This document shows positions 8,992 through 16,012 of a DNA stretch of 44,983 bases, one piece after another. The notes under the pieces were generated by a model. The model worked only from the letters and a program-made list of their open reading frames with translations. It searched no databases and was not told where the DNA came from. Both the position numbers and the translations under genes were made by a program. The stretch comes from Clostridia bacterium. Lineage in GTDB: Bacteria > Bacillota > Clostridia > Christensenellales > Borkfalkiaceae. The number at the start of each line of letters is the position of its first letter. The first letter of the stretch is position 1. The stretch is from the NCBI GenBank assembly GCA_900771345.1, contig CAAGNQ010000008.1, positions 1 through 44,983 on the forward strand, given 5' to 3'.

Positions 8992-9648
8992 ATGAAAAAA
9001 ATTAAAATTGCACCGTCAATATTATCGGCAGACTTTTCGAGGGTTGGCGAAGAAATTAAAGTGACGACAGAGGCAGGCGCAGATATAATGCACCTTGACG
9101 TTATGGACGGAAGTTTTGTTAAAAATATTACTTTTGGCCCTAAATTTGTTAAGGATATTAGAGGATACAGTAAGGCCGTTTTTGACTGCCATTTAATGAT
9201 AGTAAACCCTTGGAATTATATTCGTCAATTTGCAGAGGCAGGCGCTGATATTATAACGGTTCATCAAGAGGCGTGTGGGGATAAATTAAAAGAAACCTTA
9301 AAGGCAATTAAGGCTTTGGGCGTTAAATGTGGAGCAGTTATAAACCCTAATACTGAGGTCAAAGAGATTGCAGAGGTTATAGAAGAATGCGATATGCTAC
9401 TTTTAATGAGTGTATATCCGGGATTTGGGGGTCAAAAGTTTATTCCTGAAGTTTTACCAAAAATTGAGGAGGCTTCAAAACTGATTGAAAAGGTAGGCAA
9501 GGATATTGACCTTGAGATTGACGGTGGAATTACTAAGGAAAACGTTAGACTTGTTAAAGACGCTGGCGCAAACGTTATAGTTGCAGGAAGCACGGTGTTT
9601 AACCAGCCTGATAGGGCAAAAATTATTAGGGAATTAAGGGAAATTTAA
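8992..9648 (+). CDS. rpe: Ribulose-phosphate 3-epimerase
   Basis: Rpe interconverts ribulose 5-phosphate and xylulose 5-phosphate in the pentose phosphate pathway. The 218-residue TIM barrel shows the family signatures APSILSADF, HLDVMDGSFV (metal ligand and catalytic Asp), DCHLMI, MSVYPGFGGQKF and the phosphate-binding EIDGGI and VAGSTVF segments. It follows rsgA by 2 bp with GGAGAG before the ATG. The rsgA-rpe pairing is conserved in Bacillota. Confidence 0.97.
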   Translation: MKKIKIAPSILSADFSRVGEEIKVTTEAGADIMHLDVMDGSFVKNITFGPKFVKDIRGYSKAVFDCHLMIVNPWNYIRQFAEAGADIITVHQEACGDKLKETLKAIKALGVKCGAVINPNTEVKEIAEVIEECDMLLLMSVYPGFGGQKFIPEVLPKIEEASKLIEKVGKDIDLEIDGGITKENVRLVKDAGANVIVAGSTVFNQPDRAKIIRELREI

Positions 9649-9695
9649 CAAGTTTAATATTTTTTAGCATATAGATATATATGCGAGGTCGTTTT

Positions 9696-9782
9696 ATGAA
9701 AATTTGTTGTGTTAAACCACCTATGATAATACGGAAAATACTTAGATTGTTTTTTTGCCGAAAAACAAATGAAAATAATTGA
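9696..9782 (+). CDS. spoVM: SpoVM-like sporulation micropeptide (28 residues)
   Basis: A 28-codon ORF begins MKICCVKPPMIIRK and continues with ILRLFF and a basic, polar tail. Compared with my memory of B. subtilis SpoVM (26 residues), Lys2, Lys7, Pro9, Ile15 and Arg17 fall at the same positions and the overall pattern of an amphipathic, positively charged helix is kept. SpoVM binds the convex forespore membrane and anchors SpoIVA during coat assembly. GAGGT lies 7 bases before the ATG. Position supports the call: in B. subtilis spoVM lies just downstream of rsgA-rpe-thiN. A strong terminator follows. The two cysteines near the start are unusual. Assigned by position and pattern, not by search. 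Confidence 0.72.
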   Translation: MKICCVKPPMIIRKILRLFFCRKTNENN

Positions 9783-9788
9783 ATAATT

Positions 9789-9820
9789 AAAAGCACCTAG
9801 AAATTTTTCTAGGTGCTTTT
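9789..9820 (+). terminator. Intrinsic terminator, probably bidirectional
   Basis: A perfect inverted repeat (AAAAGCACCTAGAAA and its complement) ends in TTTT on the right and reads as AAAA/TTTT on the left. It can therefore stop the plus-strand rpe-spoVM transcript and the minus-strand dehydrogenase gene that ends at 9834. Confidence 0.88.
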
Positions 9821-9833
9821 ATCGTAGTAATAA

Positions 9834-10850
9834 TTAAATCATATCAATAACCGTTTCGTAAATTTTATCCTCTTTTTCGAGCATTTTATTAAGATTTTCA
9901 AACACTTCAGGAGTTTGAGGATAGGTAGACGAATCAAGTTTTAAGTGCGATAAATTAATCGCCTTGTTCGCAATTAAGTTTATGCTCGTTGCGGCATTTC
10001 CAAATCCGTTGTTAATGCACAAAATTTGAAGTTGTTTCTTAACTGCTTGAGCAAAGGAAATAGAGTTGTTTTTGTATGAAACCCCCGTGTAAGCCACGCA
10101 AGCATTATATGATGCTAGAGCAAACGCCTTTTGAATAGGGATATTGCAGTCAGAGATATAAACTACGCACTTTGTCATTCTTCCACTAGTTATAGAGGCA
10201 ACCTCCTTTTGCCAGTTGTCGTCTTGACCTAAAACGTAGTAAATGCCAGAGTTTTTTGCAATCTCTAAGTCCTCCATATCGTTAGTAACTACTATAGGAA
10301 CGGCCTGATAATAAATAAGAAGTTGCGCTAAAATATTGCCAAAGTTATTAGCACCAACGATAGCAACGTAATCACCTTTTTGAATCCCAAGTTTATCAAC
10401 AACTGAGATAGCCTGTGATATATGGTGAATAAATAGTGCTTCTAAATCGGGAACACTTTCAGGCAGTAAAAACAACTGACTTGCGTCAACACAAGCAAAA
10501 TCACCTATAAATCCGTCAATATCTTCGCCAGCGATTTGCAAGCCCGAACACTTAAGTTTGTTTCCACTTTTGCAATTATAACATTCTCCACAAGCTCTTG
10601 AGGACTCAATGTAGACGTGCTTTCCTTTTTCTAGTCCAAACAAATTCGTTTCCGTTTCTGTAACGACACCTATGCCTGAACTACCAAGAACAATTTCATC
10701 ACAGTCAATATCCCCGTTATACCTTAAGACGTCAGCAATGGTGATAAGAGCTTTAGTGATTTTTACCTTAGACAAGCAAGCATTATTGTCAGACTCGGAA
10801 ATTTCTTTTTCTTTTAATTGTAAAGGATTAATAATTTTCCAACCTTTCAT
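9834..10850 (-). CDS. Medium-chain dehydrogenase/reductase-like protein lacking the usual catalytic zinc ligands
   Basis: The 338-residue protein has a GroES-like N-terminal half and a nucleotide-binding half with VGANNFG at 165-171. Structural zinc cysteines Cys87, Cys90, Cys93 and Cys101 are intact. The catalytic site is not: where zinc alcohol dehydrogenases have Cys (GICGTD) and His-Glu (GHE), this protein has Thr37 (ALITIAD) and Ser57-Ser58 (VLGSSGIG). It is therefore either a reductase working without catalytic zinc or a non-enzymatic paralogue; the substrate cannot be named. GGAGAA precedes the ATG. It is a single gene, divergent from rpmE and convergent with rpe, with its own promoter. 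Confidence 0.8.
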   Translation of the reverse strand: MKGWKIINPLQLKEKEISESDNNACLSKVKITKALITIADVLRYNGDIDCDEIVLGSSGIGVVTETETNLFGLEKGKHVYIESSRACGECYNCKSGNKLKCSGLQIAGEDIDGFIGDFACVDASQLFLLPESVPDLEALFIHHISQAISVVDKLGIQKGDYVAIVGANNFGNILAQLLIYYQAVPIVVTNDMEDLEIAKNSGIYYVLGQDDNWQKEVASITSGRMTKCVVYISDCNIPIQKAFALASYNACVAYTGVSYKNNSISFAQAVKKQLQILCINNGFGNAATSINLIANKAINLSHLKLDSSTYPQTPEVFENLNKMLEKEDKIYETVIDMI

Positions 10851-10891
10851 AACTTCTCCATGTGAAAATGATTTGTATGAAAATTATTGTT

Positions 10892-10920
10892 ATTATATTA
10901 CAAGTCTGAAAAAAAAGCAA
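10892..10920 (-). promoter_or_regulatory. Sigma-A type promoter for the dehydrogenase gene
   Basis: Read on the minus strand: TTGCTT (10915-10920), 17 bp spacer, TATAAT (10892-10897). It lies about 40 bp before the start codon at 10850. Confidence 0.6.
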
Positions 10921-10985
10921 GCAAAATTGAACACCCACAATAATTAAAAGTTTTTTCTTTTTTTTGCAAATGTGCATTTATATAG

Positions 10986-11014
10986 TTGACTAAGTTACAA
11001 AAATATAATATAAT
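10986..11014 (+). promoter_or_regulatory. Strong sigma-A promoter for rpmE
   Basis: TTGACT (10986-10991), exactly 17 bp, then a perfect TATAAT (11009-11014). It lies 30 bp before the rpmE ATG, leaving a short leader with AGAGGTG as ribosome binding site. Confidence 0.8.
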
Positions 11015-11044
11015 TACTTGGTAAATTACAAAAAGAGGTGTGTT

Positions 11045-11254
11045 ATGAAAGAGGCTATACATCCGGATTATCATGAAGTAACAGTTGTTTGCGCTTGTGG
11101 CGAAACTTTCAAGACTGGTTCTACGAAAAAGTCGGAAGTAATTAAAGTTGATATTTGCAGTAAGTGTCATCCTTTCTTTACGGGCAAGCAAAAACTCGTT
11201 GATACTGGCGGCCGTGTTGATAAGTTCAACAAGAGATACGGCAAAGCAAAATAG
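11045..11254 (+). CDS. rpmE: 50S ribosomal protein L31 (zinc-binding form)
   Basis: The 69-residue L31 bridges the ribosomal subunits. The start MKEAIHPDYHEV is the family signature. The zinc-ligand cysteines are all present (CACGETF and CSKCHPFFTG), so this is the zinc-containing C+ form rather than a zinc-starvation paralogue. The tail DTGGRVDKFNKRYG is conserved. AGAGGTG precedes the ATG at 11045; an in-frame ATG at 11018 adds non-conserved residues and sits too close to the promoter. It heads the conserved clostridial rpmE-DUF1385-prmC-prfA order but has its own terminator. Confidence 0.97.
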   Translation: MKEAIHPDYHEVTVVCACGETFKTGSTKKSEVIKVDICSKCHPFFTGKQKLVDTGGRVDKFNKRYGKAK

Positions 11255-11269
11255 TACGCTATATTGCGC

Positions 11270-11311
11270 GGCTTTAAGAGTATCCTTGAATACCCTTAAA
11301 GCCTTTTTTTT
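11270..11311 (+). terminator. Intrinsic terminator after rpmE
   Basis: A 14 bp stem with one mismatch (GGCTTTAAG.../...CTTAAAGCC), a 6-base loop and a run of eight T. It ends 6 bases before the next start codon, so downstream expression must come from readthrough or from a promoter I do not see. Confidence 0.88.
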
Positions 11312-11317
11312 ATCAAT

Positions 11318-13117
11318 ATGGATAACAATAATAAAAAGACAAATAAAGAGAGAACAACCTCAATAGGTGGCCAAGCAGTTTTAGAGGGCGTTATGATGCG
11401 TGGAGCGTCTGCTATGGCAACTGCCGTTAGAGATGAAGATGGGATAATAAGGCTTGAAACAAGGCGTGTTAAACCAACAAAGAAGCGTCATCTTATTTTT
11501 AGACTGCCTATTATTCGTGGTGTAGTTAATTTTATTTGCTCATTAGTTGATGGCTCTAGGGTGCTTATGCGTTCTGCCGAGGTTTACGGAGAAAGTGAGC
11601 CAACGAAGTTTGAAAAGTGGATGTCTGAACGTCTTAAAATTAATCTTATGAGCGTTATCACTACCATTTCTATGTTAATAGGCGTAGTACTCGCTGTCTT
11701 TTTATTTATTTATCTTCCTCAGTTTGTTAGGACTTTTCTCGAGGGTTTAATAGGAAAACCTTTTGGGATTTGGGCAAAAAATTTTATCGAGGGTGGTCTT
11801 AAACTTCTAATTTTTCTCTGTTATATTCTTCTCGTTTCGCTTATGAAAGATATTAAGCGAACTTTCATGTATCACGGGGCAGAGCATAAAACTATTTCGT
11901 GTTATGAAAGTGGAAAGGAACTGACTATAGAGAATGCAAAAAATTGCTCAAGAATTCACGATAGGTGTGGAACGACCTTTATAGTGTTGGTTATGCTTAT
12001 AAGCATCCTGCTCTTTGCAACGGTTGAATCGCTGATAGGTCAAAACGTTGAGAAATTATATAGGGTTGGTCTTAAGGTTATTATGCTTCCCGTTGTTGCA
12101 GGATTGTCTTATGAACTTTTAAAACTTTTGGCAAAGACTAAGTCAAAGTTAGTTTTGCCCTTAAAAGTTCCTGGAATGCTTTTGCAAAAAATTACTACTC
12201 GTGAGCCTACTGACGATATGCTTGAAGTTGCAATCACGGCGTTTAACAAGGTTGTCGAGATGGATAACGACCCGACTATTATAGAGCAAGATTTTGTTCT
12301 TCCAGAAAAAAGGAAGGTTTTGCTTGAAAAGGTTAAATGTGAACTATCTAAAAACGGGATTGACGAGGGCGCAGAGGCAGAATGGATTATTTCTCTTACG
12401 ATAAATTGCAAGAGGGACCAACTAAATAGTGACGATTTAGTAAGCCCTAAAAACGTTGAAAAGATTTGGAAAATTGTTAACGAGCGAATTACTAAGCGTC
12501 CACTCTGGTACTGTATGGGGGACACCGAGTTTTACGGTCATATTATTAAGGTTGACGAGAGGGTGCTAATCCCAAGACCAGAAACAGAACTATTGGCAGA
12601 AAATGCTATAAAGTGTCTTGATGAAAGCAAGTCTGTTCTTGACTTGTGCACAGGCAGTGGTGCGATTGCGATTACTTTAAAACTTGAAACTAACGCAAAG
12701 GTTTTTGCCGTAGATATTAGTGATGATGCGCTTGAATTAGCAAGAGAGAATGCTAAAAACCTGCTTGCTGACGTGGAATTTATAAAAAGCGATATGTTTA
12801 GTGCATTATCTGGACATAAATTTGACCTGATAGTATCAAATCCACCCTATATAAAAAGTGAGGATATTTCAGCCCTTCAAGATGAAGTTAAGCATTTTGA
12901 GCCAAGAATGGCGCTTGACGGGGGCGAGGACGGACTAGATTTTTATAGAATAATTGCCGAGAACGCTAAAGATTATCTAAACGAAAATGGTGTTTTACTA
13001 TTAGAGTGTGGGATAGGTCTAGCAGAAGAAATTAAACGTTTGTTAAAAGGTTTTTCTCGTGTTGAAATACTAAAAGATTATGAAAATATAGATAGAATTA
13101 TCAAGGCGGTGCTTTAA
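11318..13117 (+). CDS. prmC: DUF1385 membrane protein fused in frame to PrmC (release factor glutamine methyltransferase)
   Basis: The 599-residue protein joins two genes that are normally adjacent. Residues about 14-310 are DUF1385: signature GGQAVLEGVMMRGASAMATAVR, HxxEH at 186-190 (YHGAEHKT), HDRCGTTF, and four hydrophobic segments near 108-135, 160-176, 219-240 and 252-271. Residues about 330-599 are PrmC, which methylates the glutamine of the release-factor GGQ motif: RPETELL, SAM loop DLCTGSGAIA (442-451) and active-site NPPY (508-511). The frame is open through the linker, with no stop and no clear internal start. The ATG at 11318 lacks a good ribosome binding site and follows a terminator. 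prfA, encoding the substrate, overlaps the end by one base. A membrane-tethered PrmC is inferred. Confidence 0.92.
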   Translation: MDNNNKKTNKERTTSIGGQAVLEGVMMRGASAMATAVRDEDGIIRLETRRVKPTKKRHLIFRLPIIRGVVNFICSLVDGSRVLMRSAEVYGESEPTKFEKWMSERLKINLMSVITTISMLIGVVLAVFLFIYLPQFVRTFLEGLIGKPFGIWAKNFIEGGLKLLIFLCYILLVSLMKDIKRTFMYHGAEHKTISCYESGKELTIENAKNCSRIHDRCGTTFIVLVMLISILLFATVESLIGQNVEKLYRVGLKVIMLPVVAGLSYELLKLLAKTKSKLVLPLKVPGMLLQKITTREPTDDMLEVAITAFNKVVEMDNDPTIIEQDFVLPEKRKVLLEKVKCELSKNGIDEGAEAEWIISLTINCKRDQLNSDDLVSPKNVEKIWKIVNERITKRPLWYCMGDTEFYGHIIKVDERVLIPRPETELLAENAIKCLDESKSVLDLCTGSGAIAITLKLETNAKVFAVDISDDALELARENAKNLLADVEFIKSDMFSALSGHKFDLIVSNPPYIKSEDISALQDEVKHFEPRMALDGGEDGLDFYRIIAENAKDYLNENGVLLLECGIGLAEEIKRLLKGFSRVEILKDYENIDRIIKAVL

Positions 13118-14193
13118 TGTTTAAAAAACTAGATAAAATGCTCGAAAGATATGATAAACTTAATCAATTAGTTGGTGATAGTGAGGTCATTGCTCGTATG
13201 GACGAGTGGAAGGCATATACTAAAGAACTTGCAGATATATCTGAAACTGTGGAGAAGTACACGGAGTATAAAAAGGCTGTCAGTGAACAAGAAGATTTGA
13301 AGAATATGTTGCCTTTAGAAACTGACGCCGAGATGAAGAGTATGATGCAAGAAGAAATCGAGGTGCTAAAGGAGAAAATCGGTCAAATTTCTGATGAACT
13401 TCGAATTTTGCTTATACCAAAAGACCCTAACGACGATAAGAACGTTATTATGGAAATTCGTGGTGGCGCAGGTGGTGACGAAGCAAACCTTTTTGCTTAT
13501 GAACTTTATAGACTATATATAAAGTACGCCGAGCGAAATCGTTGGAAAACCGAAGATATTGAAATAAGCACGACAGAACTCGGTGGCTTAAAAGAGGCTA
13601 TTTTTTCTATATCTGGCAAAAACTGTTATGCAAAATTAAAGTACGAAAGTGGCGTGCATAGAGTGCAAAGAGTTCCGGAAACAGAGTCACAAGGTAGAGT
13701 TCATACCTCAACGGCGACCGTTGCCGTATTACCTGAAGTAGAAGACGTAGAGGTTAATATTGACGAAAAAGATTTAAGAGTTGATACGTTGCGAAGTTCT
13801 GGCGCAGGTGGACAGCACGTTAATAAGACTGAATCTTGCATAAGATTAACCCATATTCCTACGGGAATAGTCGTTTTGTGTCAGGACGAGCGTTCGCAAA
13901 CTAAAAATAGAGAAAAAGCAATGCGTGTATTAAAGAGTAGGCTGTACGATTATTATCAATCGCAGTACGAAAAGGAATATTCGGCAAACAGAAGGAGTCA
14001 GGTGGGAACGGGTGACCGTTCTGAACGAATAAGAACGTATAATTTCCCACAAGGCAGAGTAACAGACCATAGAATAGGTTTGACGCTTCATTCAATTAAC
14101 AACTTTATGCTAGGTGATATTGATGAAATGGTTGAGGCGCTTGCTATTCACGATAGAGAATTAAAATTAAGTGCAGGATTTGATGAAGAGTAA
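13117..14193 (+). CDS. prfA: Peptide chain release factor 1
   Basis: RF1 reads UAG and UAA stop codons. The 358-residue protein has the PxT-type codon-recognition tripeptide (PET, 187-189) in RVPETESQGR and the peptidyl-transferase GGQ at 231-233 (SSGAGGQHVNKTES). Gln233 is the expected target of the PrmC domain encoded just upstream. The C-terminus contains the usual TYNFPQGRVTDHR region. The ATG overlaps the prmC stop by one base. An RF1 assignment rather than RF2 fits the PxT motif, the prmC linkage and the absence of a programmed frameshift. Confidence 0.97.
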   Translation: MFKKLDKMLERYDKLNQLVGDSEVIARMDEWKAYTKELADISETVEKYTEYKKAVSEQEDLKNMLPLETDAEMKSMMQEEIEVLKEKIGQISDELRILLIPKDPNDDKNVIMEIRGGAGGDEANLFAYELYRLYIKYAERNRWKTEDIEISTTELGGLKEAIFSISGKNCYAKLKYESGVHRVQRVPETESQGRVHTSTATVAVLPEVEDVEVNIDEKDLRVDTLRSSGAGGQHVNKTESCIRLTHIPTGIVVLCQDERSQTKNREKAMRVLKSRLYDYYQSQYEKEYSANRRSQVGTGDRSERIRTYNFPQGRVTDHRIGLTLHSINNFMLGDIDEMVEALAIHDRELKLSAGFDEE

Positions 14194-14208
14194 AAAGGAG
14201 AAACAAAA

Positions 14209-15405
14209 ATGAGCGTATCTAAAAAGGTAAAAGAAATTGCGCCGTCATTAACGCTTGAGATTACGGCAAAAGCAAAGAAGATGAAAGCCGAAGGTATTTC
14301 GGTTATAGGTTTTGGTGCAGGCGAGCCAGACTTTAATACTCCGGAATACATAGTAGAATCTGCTAAAAAAGCATTAGATATAGGCTTTACTAAATATACA
14401 CCGGCAGCAGGCACGGTTGAACTTAAAAAAGCAGTGTGTGAAAAGTTTAAAAAGGATAATAATCTTTCATACGAGCCTGCGCAGATAGTAATATCAACGG
14501 GTGCAAAAAGTTCACTTTATCACGCGATTTGCTCTATTGTTGACGAAGGGGACGAGGTGATATTGCCATCACCATTCTGGCTAACGTATCCCGAACTAAT
14601 AAAACTTGCAGGTGGTGTTTGCGTTTACGTTGACGCGCTAAAAGAAAACGGATATAAAATGACTGCCGAGCAGTTTGAAAATGCGATTACCTCAAAAACC
14701 AAATGCTTAATCTTAAATTCTCCAAATAATCCAACCGGTGCAGTTTATTCTAAAGAAGAAATTGAGAAAATTGCTAAAGTTTGCGAGGAGAAGGGTATTT
14801 ACGTTATCTCTGACGAGATTTATGAAAAACTCATCTACGAAGGAGAAGAGCATTATTCAATCGCGCAGTATAGCGAGTTTATGAAAGAACATACGATTAT
14901 AATAAACGGAATGTCAAAGAGTTATGCTATGACGGGTTGGAGAATAGGATATTTAGCAGCGCCACTCACTATTGCAAAAGCAATTTCTAGTATGCAAAGC
15001 CATACGACGAGTAACGCTTGCTCAATTTCTCAATATGCGTCAGTTACTGCGCTAACAGATCAAAATGGTGAAGAGTTTATATGCTCAATGCAAAAAATAT
15101 TCGACGAGCGCCGTAAGTTGATGGTAGATATGCTAAAGAAGATTGACCATATTGAATGCATAGAGCCAAAGGGCGCATTCTACGTGTTCGTTAACGTTTC
15201 AAAACTCTATGGCAAAAAGTTTTGTGGCGAAGTAATTAACGGCTCGCTTTCATTTGCTGATAACGCATTAAAGAAAGGGATTGCGTTAATTCCTGGAATA
15301 GCATTCGGTAATGACGAGTGTATCAGACTTTCATATGCAATATCTAAAGAAGATATTGAGGAAGGTATAAAGAGGTTAGCCGAATTCGTTGCAGAACTTA
15401 ATTAA
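14209..15405 (+). CDS. PLP-dependent aspartate-type aminotransferase (class I/II, subgroup Ib)
   Basis: The 398-residue enzyme matches bacterial AspB-type aminotransferases. It has FGAGEPDFNTP near residue 36, KYTPAAGTVELKKAV, the PLP-site NSPNNPTG with Asn174, SDEIYE with Asp202 and Tyr205, and Schiff-base Lys237 in GMSKSYAMTGWRIGY. It probably transfers an amino group between aspartate and 2-oxoglutarate. Related members act on other amino acids, so the exact substrate is open. AAAAGGAG precedes the ATG. It follows prfA by 15 bp. A thrC gene lies a little downstream, and aspartate is the start of the threonine pathway. Confidence 0.9.
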   Translation: MSVSKKVKEIAPSLTLEITAKAKKMKAEGISVIGFGAGEPDFNTPEYIVESAKKALDIGFTKYTPAAGTVELKKAVCEKFKKDNNLSYEPAQIVISTGAKSSLYHAICSIVDEGDEVILPSPFWLTYPELIKLAGGVCVYVDALKENGYKMTAEQFENAITSKTKCLILNSPNNPTGAVYSKEEIEKIAKVCEEKGIYVISDEIYEKLIYEGEEHYSIAQYSEFMKEHTIIINGMSKSYAMTGWRIGYLAAPLTIAKAISSMQSHTTSNACSISQYASVTALTDQNGEEFICSMQKIFDERRKLMVDMLKKIDHIECIEPKGAFYVFVNVSKLYGKKFCGEVINGSLSFADNALKKGIALIPGIAFGNDECIRLSYAISKEDIEEGIKRLAEFVAELN

Positions 15406-15459
15406 AGGATAAACTGAACAAAAATATTTAAAAAATTCCTAACAAATTTTAAAAACCTA

Positions 15460-15488
15460 TTGAAATTTTCTAAAAAGTGTTATACAAT
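15460..15488 (+). promoter_or_regulatory. Sigma-A type promoter for the P-loop gene
   Basis: TTGAAA (15460-15465), 17 bp, TACAAT (15483-15488; part of TATACAAT). It lies 37 bp before the ATG at 15526, with an excellent AGGAGGG between. Confidence 0.6.
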
Positions 15489-15525
15489 ATAAACAGATAG
15501 AAAATCTATTAGGAGGGAAACTATA

Positions 15526-15933
15526 ATGAAAATAATTTACGGACCGAAAGGCACAGGCAAAACTAAAGCGATAATAGACTTGGCGAATAAGGCTATAGAC
15601 GAGGCAAAAGGGCACGTTGTGTTTATTACCGACACTAAAAGATATACGTACGATTTAAAGTATCAAATAAGGCTTTTAGACGTTACGGGTTTTGACGTAG
15701 AGGGTGCTGACCGTGTTCGTGGGTTTATCAAGGGTATTGTTGCGGCAAATGGTGATAATGAATACATATTTATCGACGGCATTGCTAGAATGACAAAGAC
15801 CGACCTTAGTGAACTTGGTGATATATTTAGTGCAATGGAGATGCTAGAGAAAGAATATGGTGTAAAATTCGTAATTACTTGCAGTGCTGCAAAAGAAGAT
15901 TTACCAGACTTTGTGTTAAAGTACGTTGATTAA
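15526..15933 (+). CDS. Small orphan P-loop NTPase-like protein
   Basis: The 135-residue protein has a Walker A motif at residues 6-13 (GPKGTGKT) and a Walker B-like strand YIFIDG ending at Asp84, but no further domain. It resembles an isolated AAA/RecA-type core. Function is not recognisable; the fold suggests ATP or nucleotide binding, perhaps as a regulator or partner subunit. It has its own promoter, a near-perfect AGGAGG ribosome binding site and a terminator, so it is a stand-alone, probably well-expressed gene. Short proteins of this kind can be mislabelled as PilT or thymidine kinase; I see no motif that supports either. Confidence 0.75.
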   Translation: MKIIYGPKGTGKTKAIIDLANKAIDEAKGHVVFITDTKRYTYDLKYQIRLLDVTGFDVEGADRVRGFIKGIVAANGDNEYIFIDGIARMTKTDLSELGDIFSAMEMLEKEYGVKFVITCSAAKEDLPDFVLKYVD

Positions 15934-15965
15934 GTTGCTTTTTATACCCAAAATAGTGTAAAATA

Positions 15966-15993
15966 AGAGTCAGGAGTTTTTCCTGACTTTTTT
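15966..15993 (+). terminator. Intrinsic terminator after the P-loop gene
   Basis: A perfect 7 bp stem GTCAGGA/TCCTGAC with a 5-base loop and a run of six or more T. It lies 20 bp before the thrC start. A weak TTGCTT(18)TAAAAT promoter-like pair just upstream (15935-15964) would place the hairpin at the very start of a thrC transcript. Confidence 0.75.
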
Positions 15994-16012
15994 ATTTTAT
16001 TTAGGAGACGAT

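Noticed and set aside
15526..15933. PilT or thymidine kinase identity for the P-loop protein
   Set aside because: Only Walker motifs are shared; no family-specific motifs are visible.
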